Positions 52,979 through 63,662 of a DNA stretch of 64,000 nucleotides are shown here, piece after piece. This DNA is from Periplaneta americana (Eukaryota > Arthropoda > Insecta > Blattodea > Blattidae): NCBI RefSeq assembly GCF_040183065.1, contig NW_027185502.1, forward strand, positions 1,849,501 through 1,913,500, in the 5' to 3' direction. Positions within the stretch are counted from its first letter, which is position 1, and each line of letters opens with the position of its first letter. The position numbers and the translations under genes were made by a program. The notes under the pieces were generated by a model. It saw only the letters and a list, made by a program, of their open reading frames with translations, was not told the DNA's origin and did no database searches.

Positions 52979-54863
52979 CACTGCCATCGTGATCTAGACC
53001 AGGTCGTAATGCAGGTTGTGTGACGTCATTCGATGAGTCGGGCTTTTCTATTTGAGTATACGGAGCTGAGAGAAAGATATTATTTTATAGCGTGTCACCG
53101 CTCAATTTTATTTAGTGTAATGTGTGTATAAGACCCCTTCACACTTCTTATTGCATAATATGTTGCAGAAATAATTACAAAACTGTGTTATTTTAATGTG
53201 AACGGAGTTTTACATGGTAACATAACCTGGTTGCATCAACATTTTAAGTTTGGAATGGAAGCTATTTTGAGATTTAATAAAGAAGAATTATTTATATTGT
53301 GATTTTAATTTAGCACGTCTACCTTCCTTACTTGTAGGTACAAAATTTACCACAGTCCCTCCTATGAAATTAGTGTATGTACAGTTGTGTGTTAATCTGG
53401 TAGGTTAGATAAATACAATTCATTACAACCCAGTAAAGTAGGGAACAAATAAATAATACAATTAAATTTTTATTCAATGTAATATGTGTATAAGTTCCAT
53501 TTATGTGTTGCATAATGTGGCAGGAATAATAAATAAAACTGTGTTATTTTTATGTGAAGAGAATTTACCATGTTAACATAACCTATCTGCGTCAACATTT
53601 TAAGCTTAAGTTGAGAACGAAAACGGTTTTGAGATTTAATAAAGAAGAATATATTTTTAGGATAAACTTCAGAACACGGTTACCGTCCTTACTTATAGGT
53701 AGAAAATTCACCACAGTCCCTCATATGAAATGTACATACGTTATATTACTTAGTAGCGCTGAGCTATAGTTCCGGTAATTTCTGAACTGAAAACAGTTGA
53801 ATTTATTTTTTGTGGAGATGCATTTGATCCTATAAGCAAGGCATATTAAAATCCTGAACGAACCGAACTAATTTGTATATGCAAGATGTATGAATACGAA
53901 GGGAACTACCTCAGCGCTAGTTTAGCCCTAGTAACATATTAAACTAATCAGACTTCAGACTGGAGTACCGTCTGAAACGAATAAATACAATTGAAGTGTA
54001 GACAAATTGCATTTATAAGTTATACGTAGCGTTATGCTTAATTATAATGCATAATTGCGAATATGGAAATAAGGCAAGTACTGATAGAATAAACTTAACC
54101 TATAACTTCAACACATTAAAATATGCGTGCGATACAACTGAAAATTGTTGAAACGTGCATAAATTAATGTGCAAGAATTTCGTAATGAAGCATGAGTGCT
54201 TTATTTCAACTAATTACAATTCTAGATACTGTAACAGTAATGAAAACTATAGGGTATAATTTTTCGTAATATACTATATGTATCTCGTTTTTAGTTCAAA
54301 TTGTGTATATTATCAAACGTCGTATTATTTACTCGTATAATGTAGGTTATTCACAAATAAAAAGGGCGCAATAATTTAAATTTAATAAGACAAATACGTT
54401 AAACTAACAATAATGGATTAGACAAGAGTAACATCGGTAACGCTGCACTTCGGCCTAATCACAACTTACTTTACATGCCAGTCAGTGTTTCACTTTCACG
54501 TATATATTATTACACATATTTAGCCTACTGTTTATAAGACCAAAATTTCACTTAACCACATAAGGACGCAATATTTAATCGAAATAAAGGCAGGTATTAC
54601 ACATACGAACTTTGCCTGCAACAACGTAATTTTCACACCAAAAATAATATTATACCTTAAATTGCAAGTAAATTGTGTCTCAAGTGTCTCACAATCACTG
54701 TTTAAAATTTTACTGACGCAATTACACTGCATTTCAGAGAAATATATGTTATTCTTCATGCACTGCAACTAATTCATACGGTTGAAAGACCGCCTTTCGC
54801 GATCAGCTGTTAAGCGAGTCACGTGGTCTGCCTTACGGCCTGTATTAGATCACGATGGCAGTG
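52979..54863. mobile_element. TIR element X with 8-bp target duplication
   Basis: Termini CACTGCCATCGTGATCTA (left) and CACTGCCATCGTGATCTA (right, reversed) are perfect over 18 bp; similarity continues as A..CAGG(T/C)CGTAA. The target CTATTGAC occurs at 52971-52978 and 54864-54871. An 8-bp target fits hAT, P or Merlin types. No transposase frame. It contains a tandem duplication (next entry). The right-hand flank is not recognisable as Harbinger. Confidence 0.85.
53108..53735. repeat. internal direct duplication in element X
   Basis: 53108-53372 and 53467-53735 share TGAGATTTAATAAAGAAGAA, ACTGTGTTATTTT and CCACAGTCCCTC in the same order at a spacing of about 360 bp. Diverged by perhaps 20-25% by eye. 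Confidence 0.75.
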
Positions 54864-55071
54864 CTATTGACCCAACAGTTAATGGAACATCTGTGGCTAC
54901 CATGATTGTTACAACGAGCGTCAAATCATGGCAAGGGTGAGAGGGGAGATCGCATAATTATTCTTGTCCATGTTATGAAAACCTTGTTGAGTAGTGTTAT
55001 TTTTACCAACCAATCTTTTTAAGATGTTACAGTATTTATTGTATACATTTAAATTTTGATATGCTATATTG

Positions 55072-56250
55072 CAGCGTTTCTCAAACTATGGTCCGCGGAC
55101 CACCTGTGGTCCTCGAGGTCTGCCCTTGTGGTCCTTCAAAAAAAGACAGAAGAAACAAAATTCAAACGAACTGAGTATCACTCTAAAGCTGAAAATCCCA
55201 GAGTTTGGAAATGACACATGACAATCACCTTTCACTTTTTCTCCTAGTACTGACATTTTATGAAATTAATTACCCTACCCCGCTACCGACTTCCCACTCT
55301 ACTCTAAATAACAAAAGACGGATTTAAAGCATTATGAACATGGTGTGTCTCGCCATCTTTTCCGTGCACATCTGGCGCCGCCCCTGCAACCTAGCCAGGG
55401 ACCACCCGAATTCGTAACAGAGGACCGAACCTTTTCATGTATTGATGGCTTTCTTAATAGTTCTGCCGACACCCGTCTGCACATTGAAATGGGCACGTAC
55501 ACCAATAATACAACTCTGAGGTCACAATTTGAAACTTATTTTCCAAGTAAATGTGACGAATTTTCATACGTTCTTGATCACTTTCATTGCGATATTGAAA
55601 CTAACAAACTTTCATTGAGTGAAAGAGAACAGTTAATTGAACTCTCGAATGACACCGGACTTAAAATTAAATTCCAAGCGAAAGGTATGGTCAATTTCTG
55701 GACCTCATCACAAGTGAAAAGAGAATATAGTGAACTGTACAATGGTGCTTTAGAGATTGTAATTCAGTTTGCTTCCACGTATGTGTGAGAAAGGATTTTC
55801 ATCACTATCTCTAATAAAAACAAAGTAGGCTACCGAAATCGACTCGATGTATGTGACGATCTCCGACTTAAGCTTACCAGCATACGTGCAAATATAGAAC
55901 AACTGTGCAAGAATCGGCAGGCTCATCCATCTCGTTAATGTCACTACCAACATTTATTTATTTATTTTGTCAATAAGTTAAAGTTTATCCAAACTCTTAT
56001 AGCCTTGAATTATTAAAGAAACAAAATTGAATTATATTCTATTAACATTAGCTTAATTAGTTAATATTAATATAAAATTAATTTAATTTTATTAATTTTA
56101 ATTAATTCTATTTTAAAATACTGGTAGACTATTAAAATATGCTACAAAAATGATAAATTTGCTTTCGAAGGGACCAAGAGTAAGGTGGTCCGCGGAACTG
56201 TTCCGACTTAAGAAAGTGGTCCCCACTTCAAAAACTTTTCACAAACGCTG
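55072..56250 (+). mobile_element. hAT-C transposon (Charlie-like, deleted)
   Basis: Left end CAGCGTTTCTCAAACTATGG followed by TCCGCGGACC; right end (reversed) CAGCGTTTGTGAAAAG with CCGCGGACC further in. Perfect 8-bp target duplication CTATATTG (55064-55071, 56251-56258). Length 1179 bp. The end sequence is very like Charlie-type hAT. It holds only part of a transposase gene. Confidence 0.92.
55345..55925 (+). pseudogene. hAT-C transposase, C-terminal part
   Basis: The frame 55345-55788 (147 residues) has TTLRSQFETYFPSKCDEFSY in the middle and ALEIVIQFASTYV at its end. A one- or two-base loss then shifts the frame; CEKGFSSL and TEIDSMYV-like pieces and IRANIEQLCKNRQAHPSR follow to about 55935. 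The order is that of the C-terminal hAT dimerisation region in SCAN/ZBED5-type relatives. The catalytic Asp motifs are deleted. The beginning (APPLQPSQGPPEFV) may be unrelated sequence joined by the internal deletion. Confidence 0.7.
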
Positions 56251-56555
56251 CTATATTGCATTTCGTCGTCATTAGACAGCTCAAATTTTGCTTTTGGTAC
56301 TTCTTTCGGCTATTGCTATGTATTGTATAATGTATAATCTGAAGAGGGTTGTACTCAATATTGATTTAACCTTGTTGTGGTCCAATTTCGTTTCGTTGGT
56401 AGCAGGAATTTTGTTTATCCATAGAACTGCTATCCATTGTTGTATTGAACTTGTATAGCATGCAATCGTATTTTGTATTTCCTTGATTTTTAGTAAACAT
56501 TGTTAACAGAGGAGGAGAGAAGTATATTGCTATACAACCAATGGAATGAGGCCAT

Positions 56556-56808
56556 ACTTCTCTCCAGTCGGCCTGGTTGGCTCAGTTGGTATAGCGCTCG
56601 CTTTCTATGCCCGAGGTTGCGGGTTTGATCCCGAGTCAGATCGATGGAATTTAAGTGTGCTTAAATGCGACAGGATCATGTCAGTAGATTTACTGGCATG
56701 TAAAAGAACTCTTGAGGGACAAAATCTCGGCACACCGCCGTCGCTGACATAACCTCGGCAATTGCGAGCGTCGTTAAATAAAACATAACACTTTTTAACT
56801 TCTCTCCA
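56556..56808 (+). mobile_element. tRNA-derived SINE with 11-bp target duplication
   Basis: Body 56567-56797. Head: A-box TGGCTCAGTTGG (56578-56589) and B-box GGGTTTGATCCC (56620-56631). A body follows with CATGTAAAAGAACTCTTGAG, and the 3' end is CGTCGTTAAATAAAACATAAC. Flanks ACTTCTCTCCA at 56556-56566 and 56798-56808 match exactly. The unusual 3' end resembles a LINE tail used for mobilisation; its partner LINE is not evident here. Confidence 0.9.
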
Positions 56809-56809
56809 T

Positions 56810-57436
56810 CTTTGCAGGTACCGTTTATGTCTACTGTCAGACATTATGGAACGGAGTATACTCAAAGAATGAAGTTCTAAGACGGCGCAGAGTGCAGAAG
56901 AATAGTCACACAGCAGACTGCATCAAGCACTGGACACGCCTGCTGAATTCCATGGCTGCAACACGTTTTTGGAGTTTTAGAAAGTATCTATCGGCAAACG
57001 ACAGTCAACACGCAACGCACTTCTGCACCGGTACACAACAACTGCACTGCTGTCCGCAGTCCCTAGCGCCCCGGCAGCTGGCGAGTGAAGTGACAGGCCA
57101 ACAATCATAGTTACGTCATAGGAAAATTCAAATTCATTCAGTCATTCTGAAATTAAGTATATAATTTTGCTATTGTATTTATGTTATATTCATGTATTAA
57201 TTTAGATAAATTCACAGTATTCTTCTTCGTGCACTGTTACGCAGCTACGGTTGGTTTGTTTGCTCTGTCTTGTGCACTCGTAAGCTTAACACGCGCAGAC
57301 TGAATATGGCCCAGACTGTATGAAACGGTCATAATCAATCCGCGTTCTGTTCACATAGAGCAGCTTTACATATTTACTGTGTATAAGAAAAAACGTTATA
57401 ATTGTGGTACGCCCCCTGTCACTCCTATTATATACA

Positions 57437-57437
<1 letters not shown>
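56810..57437. other. unassigned sequence
   Basis: No gene recognised; open frames of 70-86 residues lack motifs. Confidence 0.35.

Positions 57438-57490
<53 letters not shown>
57438..57490. repeat. (AT)n microsatellite
   Basis: About 26 AT units, eight bases before Q2. Confidence 0.95.
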
Positions 57491-57494
<4 letters not shown>

Positions 57495-57498
57495 CATA

Positions 57499-58608
57499 CA
57501 GGGACATCATTTTATTTTTACTTCAATTTTTATTGTACCTGAGTTTTTGAATGTAGTTCACTCCCACTCCTTCTACTAGTAAACTTCCAACCGTTCACGA
57601 CACAGAGCCGAGGGTGCGTAAGCAGTACTGAGTTAGTGACTATAGTACGTTCCAGAAATATGTTCGCGTTTTCCAGTGACGGAAGAATTTTCAATATTGA
57701 ATCATATTTTCGCACAGGCACTGTCGTCCGTTTGCCTACGTCGCATCTCGGTTTCCCCCACCTGCTTCTGTTCGCCCCTCTGTAAAGTCTAGTAGCTGGG
57801 CTATCTTAGCTCTGTTCTGAAAATATTTTCTGTTAAGAATTGGACGTCTACTTAGTATTATACAAGTGTTTAAAATAACTTAAATAAAAGGGCCTCGTTA
57901 AGTAATTAACTGTCACGTGATTCCCCCCTCCCCTTTCTTCGACCCTGCGACAAAACCACTTGGACGGACAGTAGATACCATGTCTGAGTAATTTTATCTT
58001 TTCGGATCGGGCAGAAGTGAAGATTGAATTTACAGTACGTATGGTACTCTTTTATAGAGTAGGTACAGAATTATTTCAACATGAGTTACTCGTACGAAGG
58101 ACGAAACTGGTAATTGGAATTAGGTACAATAGTCTATAGTGCGATAATATGCACAAAAGAACTGAAGCCTGTATCGAAATGAACGGCCACCATTTTGAAA
58201 AATGTGTTTAAATATCCATATTATGATTATTTTTCAATTTAATTTCATTCTCTATACTGTACGCTAATGTGCTGTAGACAGTATAATATACACTGCATAA
58301 TTAATACGTCCGAATGGATAGCTCATTTCGTGAGTAAAAACACTAAGTGTTAATATAGTACTGTATTTTGATTAAACAAAAACCTAATGAAAATTATCAA
58401 ACTCAAAATTGCGATATTTCCTAGTTTACATAAATGGATGAACTACTTTTCTTCCCTCCTATACCTAGTAAAGTCATGTGTATTTTACGCCAGTATCATC
58501 GAACTCCAGTCGTGGAAGGGGTAGCAAGCGGTGTTTCTTGTTTCAATCGTTAATAGAAAGGTATAGCCAGATTAATATTAAAAATGTTAGTAAAATAAAA
58601 TGATGTCC

Positions 58609-58611
<3 letters not shown>
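57499..58611 (-). mobile_element. Q element copy Q2
   Basis: Starts CAGGGACATCATTTTATTTT after TA (57497-57498); ends TGATGTCCCT followed by A instead of G. Orientation is opposite to Q1, as its left side matches the right side of Q1 (TTGTACCTGAGTTTTTGAAT). 1113 bp. Microsatellites lie on both sides. Confidence 0.85.
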
Positions 58612-58699
<88 letters not shown>

Positions 58700-58704
58700 C
58701 ACAC
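58612..58704. repeat. (GT)n(AT)n(AC)n compound microsatellite
   Basis: About 19 GT, 19 AT and 7 AC units. GT on one side and AC on the other are complementary, so the tract can fold back on itself. It fills exactly the gap between Q2 and the Tc1-like element. Confidence 0.95.
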
Positions 58705-58706
58705 TA

Positions 58707-60110
58707 CTGTGCAAAAGTCTTAGGCACCCAATGCAATACGTTTATATTGTGTCCTAGTTCCTAGACTTGAGAATGAAAGTGGTGTAAAACAAGTTAGAAT
58801 GAAGTCTTAGTGGTGAAATAAGTACAAGAATTCGTCTCCGTCACGAAAACCAAGCTTAATGTAAAACCATGGAAACAGCACATTCCTTTATAGACCCATG
58901 ACACAACCCTCGCTCGGGTATATTGAGTGCTGTGTTTGCAAATTGCATATAAACAGAACAAGTTGTAGTCAGTGCTGTGTACTAGATGAAATGAATGTGT
59001 TTCTTTAAGAGTAGAACAACATTGAAGTTAGTGATAGACAAGTCTCTTCTTAGCAGATTGAACAAGAAAAAAAAAGCAGCTATGGTAAAAGTTTCAGTTG
59101 AATGGGATACAAAATTTGCGTTTTGAGTGAGCAGTATCATTGTCAAGCAAGTATTGCATTACAAACTGTGTATCGCGTTGCGCAGTACAGGAGATTCTGA
59201 GGGAAAAGCTACAGTTGGGGACAGTAGATGATCGAAAGCGGACTGGCAGACCCAAGAAATTGACCGCAAGATATGAACAATATCTGAAAGTGACAGCCCT
59301 GAGAAGCAGAGCAGTTTCAAGTGCACAACTGGCAGCAGAACTTTCTGAAAACTGCAATACTACAGTACATGCATCTACAATATGACGGTCACTCATCAAA
59401 AGTGGTCTTCATGGACGTGTTACTGAAAAAAAACCTTTCTTACGGAAGGGTAATAGGACAAGGCGATTATCATCCGCAAGAGAACACAAACTATAGGGAG
59501 CCAATAATGGAAACAAGTCCTTTGGAGCGACGAATCAAAATTCGAAATCTTCGGAAGTCAGCGAAGGCACGATGTCAAGCTGAAGAATGGAGAACGATTG
59601 GAGGAGGCATGCTGCAACCAACTATGAACCACGGGGTGGCAGTGTGCAAGTATGGAGTTCAAGGTGAGCTGATAGCTGTTAAATACAAACAAATATTGAT
59701 TCATCATGCAATGCCGTAAGGTTTGCGATTAACTAGACAATGATCCTAAGCACACAGAAAATATAGTGAAAACCTACTTGCAGCAAAAACAAGGTATAGG
59801 AGATGTTCAGCTGTTGGACTGGCCTCCTCAAAGTCCAGATTTAAATATTATCGAGTGTCTTTGGCATTATCTGGGCAAAGAGAAGGTGAAAAAGCAGCCA
59901 AAGTCTGCAACTACATTGTGGCTGGTGGAGGAATATTCCTGTCACAGTTCGCCAGAAATTGCAAGAAAGTATACCTAAGAGAATTCAAGAGATATTGTTG
60001 GCTAAAGGCGGCCACACATCATATTAGTGTCATGAACCTACTCAGAGACTCTTGTGTGTGATATTGCTTTTTTCTGTGTTTTCTAAATACTTTGGTAATA
60101 AATACTTTAT
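58707..60110 (+). mobile_element. Tc1-like element, right end lost
   Basis: The left end is CTGTGCAAAAGTCTTAGGCA after TA, a very widespread Tc1 terminus. A transposase pseudogene occupies 59094-60000. No matching right terminus was found before the ATT array at 60148. Confidence 0.75.
59094..60000 (+). pseudogene. Tc1-like transposase pseudogene
   Basis: Pieces in order: VDDRKRTGRPKKLTARYEQY (GRPKK linker of the DNA-binding domain, about 59230), SLIKSGLHGRVTEKKPFLRK (about 59395), VLWSDESKFEIFGSQRRHDV (first catalytic Asp, about 59520), DNDPKHTENIVKTYL (second Asp, about 59740) and LLDWPPQSPDLNIIECLWHY (catalytic Glu, about 59815). This is the full DD34E triad and order. The pieces lie in different frames with several frameshifts and stops, so it is inactive. 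The C-terminus reads GKEKVKKQPKSATTLW. Confidence 0.88.
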
Positions 60111-60143
60111 TTTTCATGGTAATTTTGTTCTTTTTTCTTGCAA

Positions 60144-60147
<4 letters not shown>

Positions 60148-60211
<64 letters not shown>
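60148..60211. repeat. (ATT)n microsatellite
   Basis: About 21 units; open frames of poly-Ile or poly-Tyr here are artefacts. Confidence 0.95.
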
Positions 60212-60213
<2 letters not shown>

Positions 60214-60445
60214 CAGTATCAGTTCAATCACTCGACGTTGGCGTTTGACAGTATTAGGATCCATCACACTCCAAGGAAGTAATATTCTAGACCAGCCCTG
60301 GGCACAAAGGAGAAGTGAACAGGAACTCATTGCTCCCATGTGCTTTTCGATTACACTGCCTTATAAACAACGGACAGCAGGCACTGTGCACCAGTGAAGG
60401 ATTTCAGGCAACCAGCAAAAGCCGAAAGTTGGTGAAATCCTTATA

Positions 60446-61525
60446 CAGGGACATCATTTTATTTTTACTAACATTTTTAATATTAACTTGCCTATACCTC
60501 TGGATCAACGCCGTTTGCTACCCCCTTCCTCGACTGGAGTTCGATGATACTGGCGTAATATACAAACAAATCACTTTACTAGGTATAGGAGGGAAGAAAA
60601 GTAGTTAATCCATTTACGTAAACTAGGAAATATTGCGCTTTTGAGTTTGATTATTTTCATTAGGTTTTTGTTTAATCAAAATATAGTACAGTATTAACAA
60701 TGAGTGTTTTTACTCACTAACTGAGCTGTCCATGTGGACGTATTCATTATGCAGTGTATATTATACTGTCTACAGCACATTAGCGTACAATATAGGGAAT
60801 GAAGTTAAATTGAAAAATAATCATAATATGGATATTTAAACACATTTTTGAAAATGGTGGCCGTTCATTTCGATACAGGCTTCAGTTCTAATGTGCATAT
60901 TATCTCACTATAGATTATTGTACCTAATCCCAATTACCAGTTTTGTTCTTCGTACTAGTAGCTCATGTTAAAATAATTCTGTACCTACTCTATAAAAGAG
61001 TACCTTACGTACTGTAAGTTCAATCTTCACTTCTGCCCAATCCGAAAAGATAAAATTACTCAGACATACTATCTACTGTCCGTCCAAGTGGTTATGTCGT
61101 AGGGTCGTAGAAAGGGAGGAAATCACGTGACAATTAATTACTTAACGAGGCCCTTTTATTTAAGTCATTTTAAACAGTTGTATAATATTACGTAGACGTC
61201 CAATTCGTAACAGAAATTAATGTTCTCAGAAAAGAGCTAAGACAGCCCAGCCACTAGCTGGCGAATAAAAGCTGGTGGGGGAAACCGGGATACGACGTAG
61301 GCAAATGGACGACAGTATCTGAGCGAAAATGATTCAATATTGAAAGCTCTTTCGTCACTGGAAAACGTGAACATATTTTTGGAACGTACTGTTTACTGTG
61401 ACCGTAAGGCTACTATGGATCTGTATGGAGGACGGTTGAACTTCATTAGTAGAAGGGGTGGGAGTGAAGTACATTAAAAAACTCAGGTACAATAAAAATT
61501 GAAGTAAAATAAAATGATGTCCCTG
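60446..61525 (+). mobile_element. Q element copy Q3
   Basis: 1080 bp, TA at 60444-60445 and 61526-61527, perfect terminal match CAGGGACATCATTTTATTTT at both ends. Highly similar to Q1 along its length, with an extra GAAAATGGTGGCCGTTCATT segment near 60845. Confidence 0.9.
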
Positions 61526-61806
61526 TACAATGCTTACTTTCCCTTGTGCTCGTCGGTGGAGTGGGGATCTGCAGTCTCAATCGAGTTGTGAGTGCCCGAG
61601 CCTGATCAAGTTCCTTTTGGCGATACCGAAGATACTATAACCACCATCCAAATCTTATAACTAAAACTTACAATTTAGAAAGTTCAACAAAAATAATGGC
61701 TTTTAAGGGTAGACAACCCGTGAGAAGTAAGATTTACATCGCAAATTAAGCTTTCAGGTATAACTCCCTATACAGTTGATTTGAATAATTTCGAAGGAAA
61801 AATTGT

Positions 61807-61878
61807 TCCGGAGCCGGGTATCGAATCCGGGACCTTTGGCTAAACGGACGATCGCTCTACCAACTGAGCTACCCGGGA
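61807..61878 (-). other. tRNA-like sequence, left arm of the pair
   Basis: Acceptor TCCCGGG/CTCCGGA, D arm GCTCAGTTGGTAGAGC and T arm CCCGG...CCGGG-like with loop ATTCGATA are present. The anticodon stem does not pair. Pol III boxes are intact: TAGCTCAGTTGG and GATTCGATACC. Confidence 0.6.
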
Positions 61879-62221
61879 ACTCTACCAGACACCGATCCAA
61901 TTTTTCCCTCTATATCCACAGACCTGAAAGTGGACTGACAACCGTCAAGCAACCAACACTGAGTGCACACTAACTCTGTGTGACTTAAATTGTGGTTTTA
62001 TGTTAACGAACAGTGACGTGTATTATGCAAATCAAGCTTTCAGGTATAATTCCCTGTAAAGTTGCTCTGATAATATAATTTGCATTATACACGTCTCTGT
62101 TCGTTAGCAGAAATCCACAATTAAGTCAGAGTTAGTGTGCACTCAGTGTTGGTTGCTTGACGGTTGTCAGCCCACTTTGAGGTATGTGGATATAGAGGGG
62201 AAAATTGGATCGGTGTCTGGT

Positions 62222-62288
62222 AGAGTTCCCTGATAGAGCGTTGATACGTTTAACCAAAGGTCCAGGATTCGATACTCGGCCCCAGAAC
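62222..62288 (+). other. tRNA-like sequence, right arm (degraded)
   Basis: The D arm is shortened (TGATAGAGCG, about ten bases lost) while the B-box GGATTCGATACTC is kept. It no longer folds as a cloverleaf. Confidence 0.55.
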
Positions 62289-62392
62289 AATTTTTCCTTT
62301 GAAATTATTCAAGATTTACATCGATAATTTCATACTGGATCAGATCCACTCCTTCAGATATTTAGGTTACACCCTAACGTACAATGAAGAGT

Positions 62393-63104
62393 GACATTTT
62401 GAAAATGGTGGCCGTTCATGTCGATACAGGCTTCAGTTCTTTTGTGTATATTATCGCACTGTAGACCATTGCATCTAATTCCAATTGCCAGTTTCGTCCT
62501 TCATACTTAGTAACTCATGTTGAAATAATTCTGTACCTACTCTATAAAAGAGTACCTTACGTACTGAAAATTCAATCTTCACTTCTGCCCGACCCGCACA
62601 GATAAAATTACTCAGACATGCTATCTACTGTCCGTCCAAGTGGTTATGTCGCAGGGTCGTAGAAAGGGGGTAAATCACATGACAGTTAATTACTTAACGA
62701 GGCCCTTTTATTTAAGTTATTTTAAACAGTTGTATAATATTACGTAGACGTCCAATTCCTAGAAGAAATTAATGTTTTCAGAAAAGAGCTAAGACAGCCC
62801 AGCCACTAGCCTTTATAGAGGGGCGAGCAGAAGCGGGTGAGGGAAATCGCGATGCGATGTAGTCAAACGGACGACAGTATCTGTGCGAAAATATGTTTCA
62901 ATATTAAAAGCTCTTTCGTCACTGAAAAACGCGAACATATTTCTGGAACGTGCTATACTTACTAACTCAGTACTGTTTACTGAATGTGGCCTTGGTTCTG
63001 TGTGGAGGACAGTTGGAACTTCATTAGTAGAAGGGGTGGGAGTGAAGTATATTAAAAAACTCAGGTACAATAAAAATTTAAGTGAAAATAAAATGATGTC
63101 CCTG
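62393..63104 (+). mobile_element. Q element copy Q4, left-truncated
   Basis: The right end TGATGTCCCTG is followed by TA (63105-63106). The left end is missing: similarity starts at the GAAAATGGTGGCCGTTCATG segment corresponding to 60847 in Q3. Confidence 0.85.
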
Positions 63105-63139
63105 TACAAGACTTGAAATATAATTTTTTTTTTTGTCAA

Positions 63140-63330
63140 GACCAGTTCTCTGCTATGGCAGTGAAGCCTGGACTATTCGACTCTAAGACGACCGACGATT
63201 GACCGCTACAGAAATGAGACTTGTACGAAAAACTGCTGGCTGTAGTCTTCTGGATCAGAAGAGGAACAATGACTGCAGACGAATTAGAAATATCATAACA
63301 CCAACTGTACAATATCTAGCCTACAGCGAT
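63140..63330 (+). mobile_element. LINE-F fragment
   Basis: TRPVLCYGSEAWTI-like coding (frame broken) is followed by RLTATEMRLVRKTAGCSLLD and QKRNNDC, then PTVQYLAY. This matches the region after the reverse transcriptase in RTE/BovB-like LINEs, where a PVLLYGSExW motif precedes ExRFxRRxxGxxxxDxxRN. About 60 codons, frameshifted. It differs from LINE-A, -B and -C. Confidence 0.65.
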
Positions 63331-63602
63331 GCGGACAAAGCTGACTTCAGCACGTGGAGCTTCCCTGCACACACGAGGGAGAGACCGCACTACAGCACGG
63401 GGCTTACTGCTTCACGCACGAGGCAGCTACTCGGCTTCGAGTTTCTCGAGGGCACGCGTCCTCTTGCTCCTTTGATTAGTACACTGATATAGAATACAAC
63501 GTAGTTTTTAAAACTGCAGGATATTCAAAGTTTTTAAAGACATTTTCATTATCATCGACACCAAAGTTACTGAAATGGCATAGATAATAATGACGACGAT
63601 GA

Positions 63603-63662
<60 letters not shown>

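Larger units (their letters stand above)
54998..56490 (+). repeat. dispersed repeat R, copy interrupted by hAT-C
   Basis: 54998-55071 and 56251-56490 together align with 30068-30380. One 8-bp duplication (CTATATTG) marks the interruption. Confidence 0.75.
61729..62323. mobile_element. head-to-head pair of tRNA-like repeats inside one 13-bp direct repeat
   Basis: Flanks AAGATTTACATCG at 61729-61741 and 62311-62323 are identical. Between them lie a minus-strand copy of the tRNA-like repeat (61742-62045) and a plus-strand copy (about 62072-62310), arranged 5' end to 5' end with a spacer that is itself the 3' end of another unit (TTCAGGTATAATTCCC). The arms share GTGTGCACTCAGTGTTGG and TTGACGGTTGTCAG in inverted order over about 230 bp. 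The right copy lacks the last 40 bp. Confidence 0.85.

Noticed and set aside
56546..56752. 68-residue frame as a gene
   Set aside because: It is entirely within a SINE bounded by target duplications.
60019..60397. Open frames with poly-Ile or poly-Tyr
   Set aside because: Translations of the (ATT)n array; the same holds for frames at 24706-24984, 28213-28416, 42119-42379 and 12716-12982.
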